DNA of 64,000 bases, from contig SJOL01002175.1 in the NCBI GenBank assembly GCA_004794785.1, forward strand, positions 17,391 through 81,390, written 5' to 3'. The DNA comes from Opisthorchis felineus (Eukaryota > Platyhelminthes > Trematoda > Opisthorchiida > Opisthorchiidae). Below the pieces are notes generated by a model. That model made no database searches and had not been told where the DNA came from. It saw only the letters and a list, made by a program, of their open reading frames with translations. Of this stretch, positions 35,108-48,424 are shown in pieces. Both the position numbers and the translations under genes were made by a program. Within the stretch, counting starts at the first letter, position 1; each line of letters starts with the position of its first letter.

Positions 35108-35360
35108 TATCGAAAAGGTCGTTGGTTTGTTCTCTGAGCTGGTTAATTTGTTTGCAAATGTTTCATCACCATGTTAGGGAACGTGGTGGTTCGTAGCGAT
35201 GGGTTGATAATTGTGCTATGCACCACAACGCTGCCTAAAACGCACTGATGACGTCACCTGGATTGGTGATTAAGCGTTTGCAATCAAATTGCTCAGCTCA
35301 GAGAACCAACCAACGACCATCTACGCTACCTGAGCTACCAACAGTTTCCTCTATAGAAAA
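35108..35360 (+). mobile_element. Penelope-derived hairpin element (diverged)
   Basis: The left arm (35117-35178) and right arm (35257-35318) are 62-base inverted copies with about 80 percent identity, separated by 78 bases. Both arms carry the Penelope-like end sequence (ggtcgttggt; ctctgagctg; tttgcaa; catcacca). After the right arm comes the tail atctacgctacctgagctac shared with other copies. Flanking tatcgaaaa (35108-35116) and tatagaaaa (35352-35360) may be a target-site duplication with one mismatch. The layout is the same as the near-perfect copy at 57156-57403. No coding sequence is present. Confidence 0.7.
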
Positions 35361-35930
35361 ACACCATCGAAATGACTAACGGAGTGGAACTTTAGCCGCT
35401 GCAAACATAGTAATCAACATAAGGTAGCATTGGAGTGTGTATGCAATCGGAGGGTTCATGGATAGGTCTCATTCTAATCGCGCATAATTATCTGATCATG
35501 CTAGTTTTTTGGTCTAATTTTTCGAGGTACCTGTTAGGATTCTTTCAGTCGCTCATCTATCCGATTCCCATTTCTTTCCATTCTTTACAAAAACTTTCTG
35601 CCTTGACGACTGTATGGCAGTTGAGCGCCAGTATGCATTATTGCTGTATTGCTGCCAGTGATGACGATGATGATGATGAAATCGAGTAAATAAAGCTACG
35701 CTGCGGTCTATACTTTCGAAACAGCAGGAACAGAATTCTGGTTCTTGGTATTAGCAGTAGGGCGTCCAGAAGAAACTTCGGTCGCCAAATTTGTTCACGC
35801 GCTCAGGCAGCATACTTCCGTGTTAAAAATATCAGCCGAACGAGAAAATCATGTTTCACAAGCCGACGGGAACTACCGCAGTTTTGTCATCTAACTTTAC
35901 AGAGATGGAGAGAGAGATGGATAGTTCGGT
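35361..35930. other. Mostly unassigned, with a GATGAT tail
   Basis: The run ctgccagtgatgacgatgat near 35645-35682, ending gatgatgaaatcgagtaaat, resembles the tail of LINE A 3' ends, but the sequence before it is too diverged to call. Nothing else was recognised. Confidence 0.3.
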
Positions 35931-35959
35931 AGATAGATAGCTAGATAGATGGATGGATG

Positions 35960-35999
<40 letters not shown>
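35931..35999 (+). repeat. GATA/GATG microsatellite
   Basis: This is a tetranucleotide array of agat and ggat units, nearly pure (atag)n from about 35959 to 35999. Confidence 0.9.
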
Positions 36000-36000
<1 letters not shown>

Positions 36001-38544
36001 ATCTACTTACCAAAAGTTATCCGTATGATGAGGTCTCAAGAGCTCATGAATATCCGGCAGTTTGCCAAAACTTTCTTTTTTTCAAAGTGCTCAACTCTTT
36101 GCTGCTAATCTCTTCTGCATCGTATGAATTCACAAAAATCCTTGACGAAATACTTTTGATGAACTTCGCGCGATGCAAGTTTTTTAACTTTTGTAAACCA
36201 CTGACCGTATTGGGGTACTAACTTTGAAGAATATAAGCCCAAAATGGATGTTCGCAATGTTAAAACTTGAAGGTACGTCTGTCACACCGGTCCTTAGATT
36301 TAAAAACAAGTCATTGCATCCCACTTCATTCCAGAAAATAGATAAAATATCAAGTAAAACTACAGTGCACATTTGCGATATCACAGATTTCAGAAATTTA
36401 CTTTTGGTGACGGAAGCCCCCAAAGTTTTCATAAGATGCACACAAACATGAATACACATGAACTCTAAGGTGCCGCGGTGTGTTACACAGTGTGTCAGGT
36501 TATCAGGATGTCAAGGTCCTACAGTGAAAGTGAGTGTGGACCCACAACTAATCTGATCATCCAAATCAAATTGGTCCATTCAAACCACAGCGGGCGAGTG
36601 ATGGTTTGCTGCAAGCCCGTAAAGGTCTCCTTAAGCACAATCGTGAGAGAGGAATGTCCTATTACGGAGACCCGACCTTGGATAGCACTGTGCTGTCTGA
36701 CTGTTTGGCCCAGGGCTTTTAAAGATGTAAGAACCGTTCTGGCATCATCGGTTTACCACTCCGAAGTAATGTCACCAAGGACATCTGTGTGTGAAGTTTA
36801 GGTTTACTGGCCACGTCCATTAAAATGGGGCTAACCGATGTGTGAGTTCAACTTTGCCGCTGCTGGTCGTAGTAGAGCCAGAGCCATACCTAGTCACCGA
36901 GGCATACCGAAACAAGCTTCCATCATAAGGATTAAAACAAATGTTGGACTTATTGAGCGCATCCTTACAAGCACTTTGAAGACCGACGTTCTGTTGTCAA
37001 GTTACTGGCCTGCAATTCTGAGTATAACAAAACTGACTAGCTTCGGAGAATGCATGAGAGTTCAAAAATTTATAGTACCTGCTGGAGGCAGAGGAACCAG
37101 GGAAGATACATTGCAGAGACCCACACTAACCGGAAACGCATAGAGGTTTTCAGGTGAGATGTTTCTCAAATTGTTCTGTTTTGTCATTTTACTCTTTGGT
37201 TGCTGAATCTACCGATTATGAGAGAAAATTTCGGGAAATGCACAACTTTTTTCGCAAGATGTATAAGTAGAGGATCAGATGCCAGTCAGCTGTAACAGAC
37301 GTTGGCTTACGTAACACTGAGTCTCATGGTTAAATCTCAACAGAGGAGTAGATTAATATATATATATATATATATATAACGACAAATGTACTTTGCTATC
37401 GTATCACTAGAAAGTGAGTTGCACATTTCTACGGTGGTTTGAGCATATATCCGTTGTTCAATTCCTCTCACTGAAGTCATTCCAAGACCGCGTTCCATCA
37501 AGTAGCATTTTACTTGGAAGTAGGGTCCAGAAACCCATAAGAGAATTTCATCAGCCGGTAAAACGCAGAGTACCGTGCAGTTTCTTGTTGTACCGCATTT
37601 TCCGATTTGTGGCTTATCGTACCAAGATACAAATTAAAACCGAAACACATCACTCTGCTTTGCCTTGTGGTAAGTCTAATTTCACTGATCCCCGAGCAAT
37701 CATACTGGGTGAGCTGAGGCATCTAGTTACCTTGGCTAGGTCGATGTCCAACTGAGTGCCTTTCCAAGGTCATATACTTCCAAATAACCTATCAGGAGCC
37801 CATAATCCACGAAAGTTGCGCAGCTGTTGACGCGCCACCCATGACATATCTACAGTTTAGTAGACTCAATAATCATCGGTTCACTTCAAACAGATTGTGA
37901 GTAGTGGTCAATCTTCGGTTCAAACCACATCGGTTTTCCATTTGACTACAGTATTTCATTAAGTGGTAAGGTTCTGATAGGCCACACAAGCAGGAACCAC
38001 ATGAGCAACACGCCGCTATACGGTTCACACCATTTACTTAAAAGTGCACTTCGGCTGAAATGGCAAGGTCGCAGAGGCATTCGATGAAGTGGACAAATAT
38101 AGTCAACCATAAGATCCACATTGTTTACCAAGGTTCACATGAAAGTAAAGCCCCCGTTCTTAAGGCATTCGATCACACACCGGGTCGTCTATCACAACCT
38201 GCCAATTGACTAAGAGACGTTTGAGAAACTACATTGCCAAACCGTCCACACCGTTGAATTACAGGGCCTGAGCTACACAGTATGTTAATTACAAACTCCG
38301 ATCGACCTAGTCTGTGTGATTTCGCGTTGTTCCGCCTTACTTTAAAAAAAAAACTTTAAAAAACTTTTTAAAAAAAATCTGAAGTCACGTAGTCGCAAAC
38401 CACGTCTTCCAATGTGAAAACCACTCCAAGCATTCATCCTCTGGGCGATTATGCTGGCTGGGACAGGATGTCTGGACACTTCGACTAGCTCCGATGCCAT
38501 ATTGACTCTATGGCGCCTGAGCTTTCGAATGCTCCTGTTTAGTC
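36000..38544. other. No recognisable gene
   Basis: Frames of up to 113 codons have no known motif. The only repeat is the TA microsatellite at 37354-37378. Confidence 0.4.
37354..37378. repeat. TA microsatellite
   Basis: This is an uninterrupted run of alternating T and A. Confidence 0.9.
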
Positions 38545-38650
38545 TTCGGCAACCTAACAGTATCTCAGCCCTCGTGCTTCTTTTAGGTGGTTTGGCAGCT
38601 AGGCACCGGAAGGGTGTTACAAATGAACGATTATTTATTATTTATCATTA
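38545..38650 (+). mobile_element. SINE-1 3' fragment
   Basis: The blocks cagccctcgtgcttctttta, ggcagctaggcaccggaagg, gttacaaatgaacgattatt and a tattatttat tail are those of the SINE-1 3' half. The tRNA-like head is missing or unrecognisable. Confidence 0.65.
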
Positions 38651-39589
38651 GAAACCGAACACCTCGAACAAACACTAACCAGCTTGATTGTTGAGTTTCC
38701 ACTGCTTGATGTTGTCAGGTTGTACTTGTAGAATACCCATCCACTAAAAGTGCGTAGACACCGATCTACGGTGCACCAGACATACCCTTATCGGCTCACT
38801 TGAACAATCAGCTGCACAAAAGAGGTGTAATATGGATTTTACAATCTTTACTGTGGATGAATTTATTTCGTTTGACCTCTGACGATTTATTAGTATGCTG
38901 CAGGATTATTTTAAGTGCAATCAGGCAGGAACGAACCCAGCAACCTACCGACTGTGACGTGTGATGCAAATACACTAGTAAGCTTCAAGGGCCGTAATTT
39001 TAAAGTATAAACGGTTTTGCATGGCAAGTTCGCAACGATCAGATATGTATTCACATTCTGGCTTTCATTTGCACAGCAATAATGAACCACCAGTGCATAG
39101 TTCTCGGCGAATAGTGTAAGGCATTCTAACCAGGGCTGTCTGGGTCAATACCACGTTTGAGAGCAGTGTTACTCCCATACCTCAACATTCTAGAGTCGTG
39201 TGTGCCGATCGAATAGAAAACAAGGTGATGAATCAGTTCGACCTACATTTTACAACACTCCGTCTCCGAACCAACTTCAATCACATTTTCAATGGAAATT
39301 GACACGAATTGACCAAAATGTATAGATCGATCAGTAGTCTGTCAGCATTTGCACCAACGCAATTTGACCTCAGGCCTGTCGTGTGATTAGTCATGTGTTA
39401 GTCTGGAAAGCAAAACCAGCAGGCGTGCACACGAGTTTAGACAATGTGAAGACACGAGAACAAATGAATGAAAAGACGTAGATTTTTGTGGATGTTCTTG
39501 ATGGCTTCTGTGAGATCCATTGACGAGCAAATTCGTGGTTAAATTACAGCGTCTTCCACACCAAGAATTTGCCAGCAATAAGTGAAGTG
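38651..39589. other. No recognisable feature
   Basis: No gene, RNA or repeat could be identified. Confidence 0.4.
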
Positions 39590-39890
39590 AAAATGAGTGT
39601 ATTTCGCAAATTGCATACAATTCGGGTTCACATAAGAGTGACGGAAATCTAGGGACTGCTTTTATTCGATAAGTCCCAAGAGGGTCGAAACTGGTCATGG
39701 TTTGTCGAAAAGTTTTCAGCAACCTTGTGAGTAGTGTGTCACGTTTATAAAATGTCCTGCAATATCTCGAATATTGTCCCAACTGAAACAAGAGATGGCC
39801 GCGTGTTACACATTCAATTTGAGCAGAATATCATAAACGGGAGATTCAGCTGGTTTCATTCGAGTCCTCCCGTCAAAACCATATTAGCAA
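39590..39890 (-). repeat. HR repeat copy, minus orientation
   Basis: The plus strand reads aagttttcagcaaccttgtg, agtagtgtgtcac, ctgcaatatctcgaatattg, tcccaactgaaacaagagat, gtgttacacattcaa and tcataaacgggagattcagc, the exact reverse order of the reference HR unit. Its outer part (atgagtgtatttcgcaaatt and the aagagggtcgaaactggtca block) also matches the arms at 48500-48600. The 134-codon minus-strand frame here is not a gene. Confidence 0.65.
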
Positions 39891-40245
39891 GCGATTGAGC
39901 CTATATCACGAAATAGAATAGTGTCTAGCAGAAAGTATTAGGAAGATAGCAAAAGCAGAATTTAGAGGGAGATAGCTTGACAGAAGTGACATGAATGTAT
40001 TGAGTGATCGGAAGTGAGTTTGATATAACGAAAGGACCATTTGAATGTACCATCCAAAAATTTATTTTAATCACTCACTCCACTCGTCCCCCTAAAGCTC
40101 CGGCAGTGCACTTAGCTGCATTTTTAGCTGGTGCCTGATTGACAGTTGAATTACCATCTCTTCCACATGTACCGTTGTATTAATGGAAATTCGTCCTTCT
40201 AGCGTTTCTCGCTGAATCGAGATTTCGTCCTGTAAGTGGAACCAG

Positions 40246-40395
40246 TTTGTGCTGAAAAACTCAAGAGCTGGTTCACTTTTATTGAACATTATCAACAGTT
40301 TACAGAATCCCCAAAGTGAGTTGAACCCGTGACCTCCCTGCAAGTAGTTGAATACTTAGCCGCTCGTAGCCGAATGGCTGATCAGCAGGAGGATT
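40246..40395 (-). mobile_element. SINE-2, minus-strand copy (diverged)
   Basis: The plus strand reads tttgtgctgaaaaactcaag, aacattatcaacag, agttgaacccgtgacctccc (box B as its complement), ttgaatacttagccgctcg and ccgaatggctgatcagcagg. The order is that of the other SINE-2 copies. Confidence 0.6.
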
Positions 40396-43349
40396 GACTG
40401 GCACTCAGACCGGATTTAGCTCCACTCCTCCTTCCTTCGTGAAATCCCTTACGAAACCACACGTTGACTGGCACCTCGAGTGACGACTTCTCAGATAAAA
40501 GGCTCACGTAACTGGCAAACGAACGTTCTCTTGTTGATAGTATGCGAAGATCTCCATAAGGCTCACATTGCAGTCCCCTGTACCCCGATCGCCTAGGTTT
40601 TCCACAGCTCATGTGGTTTGTGGGCTCAACCGAAGCTACGGTGACACTTATATCAACAGAGTAGTTATCTGCCCTTAACAGCCAACGGCCTAGCATTTTC
40701 AAACTTGTGTTCAAGTTTCAGTAACAACAGTCTTCAGTATAACAACCGAACAGTCCGTCTTCGCCAACTTTCGAGCAAAGAAAGAGGGAAATCATTCGGC
40801 TGGCTCCGACAGGTCATTCACAATCTTGCTGTGCAATTAGAAATGCCGACCGTTAGCATTCACTTAAGGTTCCATGGTTAGGACGAAGCCACCAGTGCTA
40901 TATGAACGGAGTCTGTTATATGAAGCTGTCAGTTTATCATGGCAGTTGCTCAGTCCTGCCTGTTTGTTACGGGACTGTGTATTTTCTTCAGTATTAGTGA
41001 TTGACGAAGACAAATGAAAGGTTAACCTGTCATCATCTGTCTTTTTCGTTCTGATTGTCTGGCAATGACATAGCTTGTTTAATAGCACATCTGATAGGTG
41101 CTTCAGCCCACTAGAGAAGGACTTCTTGTTTCATAATCAATGTGACCTTCTGATTTCCCGAAGCGAATTGGCTCGCCATAATGATACGCGACATTCCTCC
41201 CTAACTTGGTTATTACTCGTCGTAGCATTGAAGAAACAGGAGGACATGCTGTACTAGCAAGACAACACAGTAGTTCTCAACTCAGCGATAGCTAGCTTCA
41301 CTCAGAGTTACTGGACTGGTCACCGCAAGTGAGACCTCGCAAGACACACCTGAATTCCACATGCACAAAAGTGCAAGCCATGTGCAGTGGCTAACATTAG
41401 ACGGGATGGGGAAGTGTAAGTCATAGTATCCTCTACGCCCTCAGAAGTAATCGCTTCATGGAAGAATTAGAACGAAGAGTTTGGAAAAAATCCCAGAAAA
41501 CACAAACGAGACAGTGATATGGTCAGTGAATTCGTCAAGTCAGTCCGGTAACTCTGTCGTGTCTATTTTTGACGATTGGACGCTTCACATCACTTCTCTC
41601 AAGACATATTTTTGTAAATTCTGGATTTTTTTCTGACTACTTGGCAGAAAACATTTCATTTCATAGTGCCGGTATTATGGTGAAATGCATTGGCAGTCTC
41701 ATAATTTTTTCGCCGGTTGTACATGTGGACAATCTAATTCTTCACGCTCACATCATTCTCGTTTGAACAATCATTCTCCTATCCTGGCGCAATCATTCTG
41801 GTGAGTCCGCACCAAAGGGGGTAAGCATTGGAATTGAGTTTCACTATTGAATTTCCACGTCTGAACAGACGAGCACGTTCATTCTTGACTGATGTGATTG
41901 GCTGGCTCGACGGCTCGAAAGACGACCCATTAACTGTCCCGGTTGTGTCGACCGATTGGCCCGCCTGCCAGGGCTTCCAAGTCGAACACCGAATTAGTTC
42001 CGTAGGAGTTTCACCATGGGTTAAAATCGACTGAGGTCTTTGCGTTCCTCTTAATCTTCTGAAATTTCACTGTTTTTTCTGATGTTTTGTTCACCGTGTT
42101 TCCAACGCGTATTGTTGAGTAGACAGTGAGAGATAATTTGCACACTGGCTCACAGAGCAAATGAGATTTGTAGTAACCCAGCTTTGAGTGAAACCAAGAT
42201 TACCCATATTAAACAAACACTCGAAAACAATCGACTTCCACCAGGATTCATCAAACAGGCTTTAGCCACCCACCTTAGATACAGCGACAAGACTGGGGGT
42301 TGAACCAACTGATACGGGGCGGATTCCGTACAGGCAGCACGCATCCGAATACATCCGTTGCGTACTCTCCAGGTTTAACATCCGCTCCACTTTCTAAATG
42401 GACAACTCACGGCAGAGACAACAGGTTCTCAGGAGAGACCCGCTTAAGCCCGGTGTCTACAAGACTGCTTGTGCCGATGGTCTTGGTGTTTAAATTGAGT
42501 AAACCAAAAGACATTTGAAGGTTCGAATCAACGATCATAATCAGCTCTCTCAGGTCGCTCCAGGAAACGTGAGTGGCTTCAACCAAATGCAGTGCCGCTG
42601 AGCTATAGCACTCGATGCATTGGCTGAGAACTATCAGGTCAACTTTAATGACCTGCATATACTGCAGCGAAATCTCGACGTATATGCGCAGAAGTGTTGC
42701 GCCGAATCGGCTGTTATTAGCATGATGCATATGTGCGCCGACAGGTCTGATAGCGTCTGGCCTACTTCATACTACGACATATGAAGTATGAAGCATGACA
42801 GACCTCACGATAACTCAGTTCTAAGATCTGGTGTCGAAAAAGCAGGCCACGTTACACACACACACACACACACACACACAAGCGGTCACACACCGATCAC
42901 AGCACGCACGACGCCATGAGTAGTAGTGAGTAGTGAGTAGTCTCTCGCAAGCCACATCTGTAATGTTTTAATGTCATTCGTCTACTCCTCGGTAGTCAAA
43001 ACTTCGGACAGATTCACTTGAAGTATCCGTTGTGTTCAACAGCATTTGCAACATGACTATTGCTTCAGTTCATGTATCGCTATGCAGATGATGAGAAAAT
43101 GGCTAAGACACTGGGGATTGTAAGGTGTCTGTGAAGGCCATTTTCAGATCGTTAATTAGGACACATAGTGCCCTATAGCCCCTACGGTGGTGGACATAGC
43201 TGCCAGGTTTTCTGTCCTTATTTAAGTGGGGAAACTGAGGTTTTCAACTTCCCATTACAGTTGTTAATTCTAGGCACAGCTCTGTAAAATATTCACAACT
43301 GTAGGAGATTTGATAATTTCCAGTTGAGGTTTTCTTCTTTAAGCGGGGC
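40396..43349. other. No recognisable gene
   Basis: No coding or RNA gene was recognised. A CA microsatellite lies at 42854-42880, and a small imperfect inverted repeat (tacttcatac with gtatgaagca) near 42764-42796. Confidence 0.4.
42854..42880 (+). repeat. CA microsatellite
   Basis: This is an uninterrupted (AC)n run. Confidence 0.9.
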
Positions 43350-43530
43350 CGACCTATGCTGATAAGCCGAGAAGCACTATATAGCTGTTTCATCTCGATT
43401 AAAAATCATCAACAGTGGACATTCCACAAAACTCCATGGTGTCTCGAACCCGCGACCTCCAAGCTGGTAGTTGAACACTTAGCCGTTCGGCCAATAGCGG
43501 TGATCATCAGTGTGATCAACTCGCACTGCT
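43350..43530 (-). mobile_element. SINE-2, minus-strand copy
   Basis: On the plus strand this reads ctatgctgataagccgagaa, agctgtttcatctcg, aatcatcaacagtgg, cacaaaactccatgg, tctcgaacccgcgacctcc (complement of box B) and acttagccgttcggcc (complement of the box A region). The leader atcatcagtgtgatcaactc follows. It is one of the better preserved copies. Confidence 0.65.
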
Positions 43531-46500
43531 GTGTGAATTAAACGGTGATGACATGTAGGTTGCCCAAAGGACCATTGCTTCATTCATAGGACATGGGGCT
43601 ATCAATGCCAGCACACAGGGAGTGAACTCTCACAAAGAGCATGGCGAAAACGTGAAATCGACTTTGCAGTGTCCATCCCTGCTCTGACCGGCAAAAGTCG
43701 ATTCTCTTGATGGGAGGCACTACCTACAGCTGTGCTGAAAACTTTTCAGCAGCCCATGACCGGCTTCGCCTCCGATGGTGCTCTTCAGGTAGTTGCAATC
43801 CAAGGGTTTCCGCCAACCTCACACTACATTGTACGCAACCGGCGAACTACACTGAGTTATAAACTAAGTTGATAAGTAAATTGGTAGTAACGGGCGACTC
43901 AACTAAATTTCAGCTGAATATCTCGTTCATGTTATCCCAGATAAAAGGACAATAATTCCTGTGAACCGAAAGCAGATGGCTGACTCTGTAAGAGAATTCT
44001 GATGGCTGAGCTACCCAGCTCAGCAAAAACACCTGAATAATATAGTGACAGTAATACAGCTTACTGACTAGCATAGTGAGTACGACTGCGACTTCCCAGT
44101 GAAAATTTCGGAATAGTGACTCAAAACCGTACACCGACAACAGTACAACAGTTTCTGCCCTCCTCTTTACGAGTTCACAAAAACTGAGTTTTATGTGACG
44201 CAACCAATAGTCAAGTGTTTGAGGGACACTGGATCGAAAGAATCTCATAAGGTTTCGTCTCAACACGCTTGATATTGGGTAACTTTATGTGTAGAAGGTA
44301 TAGGGTTAAGGCGAGAAATTAGTATTCCAGAGTGTTTTGATCACAACGGCGAAAAACGTCTGAACTCTAACTGGGGCAGTCGTTCGAGAGTCTCATTTGC
44401 GTCAAGACTTCCATAACAAATCTTGGTTTTTTAATGCCTAAGTCGATTGGTCACAGTTTTGGTCGGGTGATGGCTAAGTCTGACCATCTGGAAGACACTA
44501 CTTACGACACAATCGAAGTCAGTCTCATTCATCTAGAGTATTCTGGAGCACACGATCGATTGCTCTTTGGAGTGAGACACTTAATTCAGAATTTCTGTGG
44601 CTGAATTGTTTTTCAAAGTCCAGGGTGTTATCTGGCAGTATCATGCATATCTGAATTGCGTGTAGGAATAGGTAGGCTCTTGAAATTTAATGCCTAGATG
44701 GGGACTAATTGATCGTACTTCTACCTTCGAAGGGTGTTTTGTCTCTCTTGATGTACTAGAACAGTCGTTTCTTGATCTGAAAGCCATCCCGACTCTGTCA
44801 TCTGCGGAACACCATGGTAGTTTCTGTTCATCAGCCGTCTCTGATTTAGATAACTGCATTTTATAAGGCGTGATAGTTCTGGCGAATGCATCAGCATTTC
44901 CAACAAGCGCATGCTGGGTACATGACACTCACTGGTGTCACCTGTGCTCTTGTGTCGCTCATTGCTCGAACACTTCGTCGGCTGAATGATCCCGTAGTGG
45001 TTCCTGACTTATCGTACGTGTCACTGATTGAGCCCACAGTTTAAATGCGCCTTTCATAAGCATGAATTTGTCAGTGCTCAAACGTTGTGCCAGAAAATGA
45101 TGCATTAGGTGCGTTTGACAAGTTCCCTCACTTCAACGATGGAACTGGTTTCTTTGTCCGCGATCTAATTAGAAAAAGTAACATAAACCTGTATCTCAGG
45201 ATTGGGTGCTATAATAAGCTTCATGTTATTCTTCATGAAACAACCGCGGGAAACTGGTGCAAGGTTTCGAACACTCAAAGTGTTGTTCAGACCTGGTGAA
45301 AACCCCCGATCAGTAATCCTTAAGAGTGCCGGATAATCTTTAGGCCATAATCACACTAGCTACACACCGTCAGTCAGGCCAGATAGATACATATAGAATG
45401 TGAACCGTTTCCCGTTTTTTTCCACTATCGTTTAACTTTCGGCACTAGAATTTTCAAGGTCAATCTTTCAAGCACTGAACTAGTTGTTGGTTTCGACTGG
45501 CACGTAGAAAATTGGTAGAACCTCATGTTACGTTCTCAGAGAGTTCCCGGCTCTATTAAGCCATCTCATAGACTCAGTCGATAGCCTCCCCCTGAGCTGA
45601 CTGAGGGTTCAAAGAGCTAAACTTTAAGGTCAGGGTTGCAGTCTTCCGGATCACTATTGGCATTCATTGTCGGCATGAGGCAAACAATCAGTTATTCGAG
45701 TCAGCTAGAGGAGAAAACGTGGAACCCATTCAGAGCAGTCATTTTTGCCTATGATAACATCTGAAAGCAAGCACGATGAATTACTACGAAATTTGTAAGA
45801 TCAAATTTGCTGAACAGTCACTCTGGTGATTTCTAACGAAAACTAGGGTCTTCCCGCTAACCCCCGTACTAAGGTCCGTTTATAACCAAATAACAAGTGA
45901 CCTGGTTATAAACAAATCTCCCAATTTGCTTCGATAACCTCCGGGTTCGGAACACAGAAATGTAAGGCAGGTTGGTTTGCCGACCAAAATGTACCTGAAA
46001 GAGAGTCGAATAAGCAGAAAATAACGTCTCATTAGAGCAATTTTAGGAGAAAATGATGTTTGTTGATGGAAGTTCCGGATTGTTGAGTCTTCTATGAGCA
46101 GGCTATGGAAGAAGGTGTAATTCACAGCAGATACACTGGCACCAAAAGGAAATTTTGCAGCTTATTTACGTTATCTCTGGGATATGTAAACGTCAAATGA
46201 TTATCTGGATTTTTCATATTCCCACTTTGTCCTGTGCAGGAAATGGACATATTTGGTGACACGAGGCGTCATAACAATGTCCACTTTCAGTTGAAACAAG
46301 CCATTCGATACCGTGGATGAACTTAAAACAGGAATCGTCGACACATTGTGGATTTATAGTGAAAAACACTTGTGTGGTTGGTAAGAGGTATGCAGAAAGG
46401 TTACTCTTGTTGATGAACAACAGAAGTCATCCTGATACCGAAATGCGTTGATTTTATTGGGACTGGACTTGGAGCGTGCACTCCTTCCCTGGGTAATAAA

Positions 46501-46749
46501 AGAAATAGGTAAGCAGCTGTATTGGGTGAGAAAATCTGGGCATCTACTTGGAACGAGAGCGAAGAAAAATAGGGAAAATGAGGGGAACAGAACACTTTAC
46601 AGAGCACAGGGAAGGTCACTCCTCACAGGCCTATTCACCCGGAAAATATGAGTGTTGGAACAAATCCAAAGGGGCCAATTCATGATTTGGTAACAAAATT
46701 TTGAATGCTCTAACTAGTGAACGAATTTAACTGGTAATAACCGACTTTT
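43531..46749. other. Mostly unassigned
   Basis: A partial plus-orientation HR fragment lies at about 43730-43830 (aaaacttttcagcagcccat; ctcttcaggtagttgca; gtttccgccaacctc). No gene or RNA was recognised in the rest. Confidence 0.4.
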
Positions 46750-46925
46750 CAGGATGGGGACCCGGGATAGGTCCTGAGCATCAATCGATCACGATAACTT
46801 ATGCCGTCGTCGAGTAGCTCAATGTAAGTTGGTTCAAATCGGTTTCAGCATGACTAACGGCAGCAAGGCGTCACTGTTAAACACTGACGGCGTGCTATCG
46901 ATGGTGATGACGATGACTGAACTGT
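46750..46925 (+). mobile_element. LINE family A 3' end fragment
   Basis: The piece begins with caggatggggacccgggat, the coding signature of the PGWGPRD motif, out of any open frame. It ends with ggcgtcactgttaaacactg, acggcgtgctatcgatgg and a tgatgacgatgac tail, which matches bases 405-471. Confidence 0.6.
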
Positions 46926-47944
46926 TGCCAATTTGGATCTAAATTCCATCTGGCGTACCTGTCTGACAGAGGGAACTGTTAAAAGCTCTACAAAAGAGAA
47001 ACTATCTCATTTGAGGCATACAGTTTACGGTTAAACTAATGCCAGACATGACTTTACAAAATTTGTTTCACCTACGGTAGCCTGCAACAAAATTTCTCAT
47101 TGACAGGTACCTATGGAGACAGCTGAATACCTCTAAGTGCATTACGTCCCTTTACAGAGTTTTCGAGGATACCTCAGTCCTCCGTTTGGGAAACACATTA
47201 AAGGAATTTCAAAATGATTCCTAGAGCGGTTTGCTCCCTCGCATGTTTTCTGTACTAAGGCAACGGGATCATATTTGTTACCAGATGAAGATGAGGTAAA
47301 ATCTTCTAGCTTGTACGAGGTGAGTGCTCCAGGTGTTCATAACCCTTGATAATCTGTGATTCACACACATGTCAGCGGGATCTAATGAACCCGTACAATC
47401 ATCTTTGCCTATTTTCATCAAGATTGTCATGCACCAGATTTTTTCATCTGGCTAATGTTGACCACATTCGATAATTTATCACGGATACGTATTGTCTTAC
47501 AGCGATGAAAACGATGGTGAGAACTATAATCTTCAGAGACAGTGAGTTTTTTTTTGCGCGCTGCTTTGCCTCCAGCTATATTACCATCAACCGGTATTCT
47601 GGCTGTGAAATTTTCCAACAGTTGGTGTTGTACGCGGCTCAACGCCGCAAATATCTGCTGGTCAAAGTCCTCTACAGTCAAAAAGAATTTACTTATATAA
47701 CTAATTGGTGTGCCAGCTGCACTGATGAAGTAAACTCTTTGGAGTTATAGCAAACTCACAGAGTTGGATGAATGGTATAGTACATTTCCACTGTGATGTT
47801 TTCTGTAGGATGGGAAAGCGAACAATCTGGGAACCAGAAGGTGTCGCCTATAGGGAGGAGGGATTGCAACCAAAAAACTCCGGGCTTCCAAAATCTGTTC
47901 CTTAGTTAAGAAAACGGCTGTATACCTAACCGAGAATAATCAGT
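46926..47944. other. No recognisable feature
   Basis: No gene, RNA or repeat could be identified. Confidence 0.4.
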
Positions 47945-48062
47945 GTGGCAGCGTTGTGGAATATGTCTAGCTCTGGTGCGTTGCTTTGTTGTCGGTCTGT
48001 TCGCCGAGCTTGGTAGCCAGATTATAAACGTTTCTTCACTAATCTGGGGGCATCGTCCGTGC
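47945..48062 (-). mobile_element. Penelope-like end fragment, minus orientation
   Basis: On the plus strand ggaatatgtctagctctggt, gcgttgct, tgttcgccgagcttgg, then aacgtttcttcacta and gcatcgt match the reverse complement of the tail and right arm at 57260-57390. It includes the far 3' tail that the left arms of the palindromes lack, so it is an ordinary end, not a left arm. Confidence 0.6.
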
Positions 48063-48264
48063 ACCCACTGACCTTACTCTAGAACAGTCAAGAACACCTT
48101 AACGCTTTACAAATATCTGTTTGCCCCAAGAGTATAACCCACACGAAGTACAACCACGGTGATTTTCTAACCAGTAGCTATGTTAGATCTGCCTCGTGTA
48201 CACACAAAGCGAATTAAATCTGACATTCGGTCCTGAAAACAAACCCTATTATGGTTGCCCAAAG

Positions 48265-48424
48265 ACGTCAACTTGAGGTGAGATGCCTCTATTTGCAAAT
48301 CAACTGGGTTTTCATGAGAGACGCAACTGAATCTCTCGTTTATGGTATTATTCAACTGAAGGTACTGCAAAAAAGCCGCCTCATGTTTCAGTTGGCACGA
48401 TATTCGAGAGATCGCAGTATATTT
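48265..48424 (+). repeat. HR repeat unit, plus orientation (reference copy)
   Basis: The unit reads in order: gcaaatcaactgggttttca, gaatctctcgtttatggtat, tattcaactgaaggtactgc, gccgcctcatgtttcagttg, gcacgatattcgagagatcg and cagtatattttcac. It continues without break into the inverted repeat at 48425-48972. No protein motif is recognisable, so it is probably a non-autonomous repeat. Confidence 0.65.

Noticed and set aside
35625..35690. LINE A 3' end at the GATGAT tail
   Set aside because: Only the simple tail matches. The preceding 100 bases could not be aligned with the other LINE A ends, so it is noted only as a weak resemblance.
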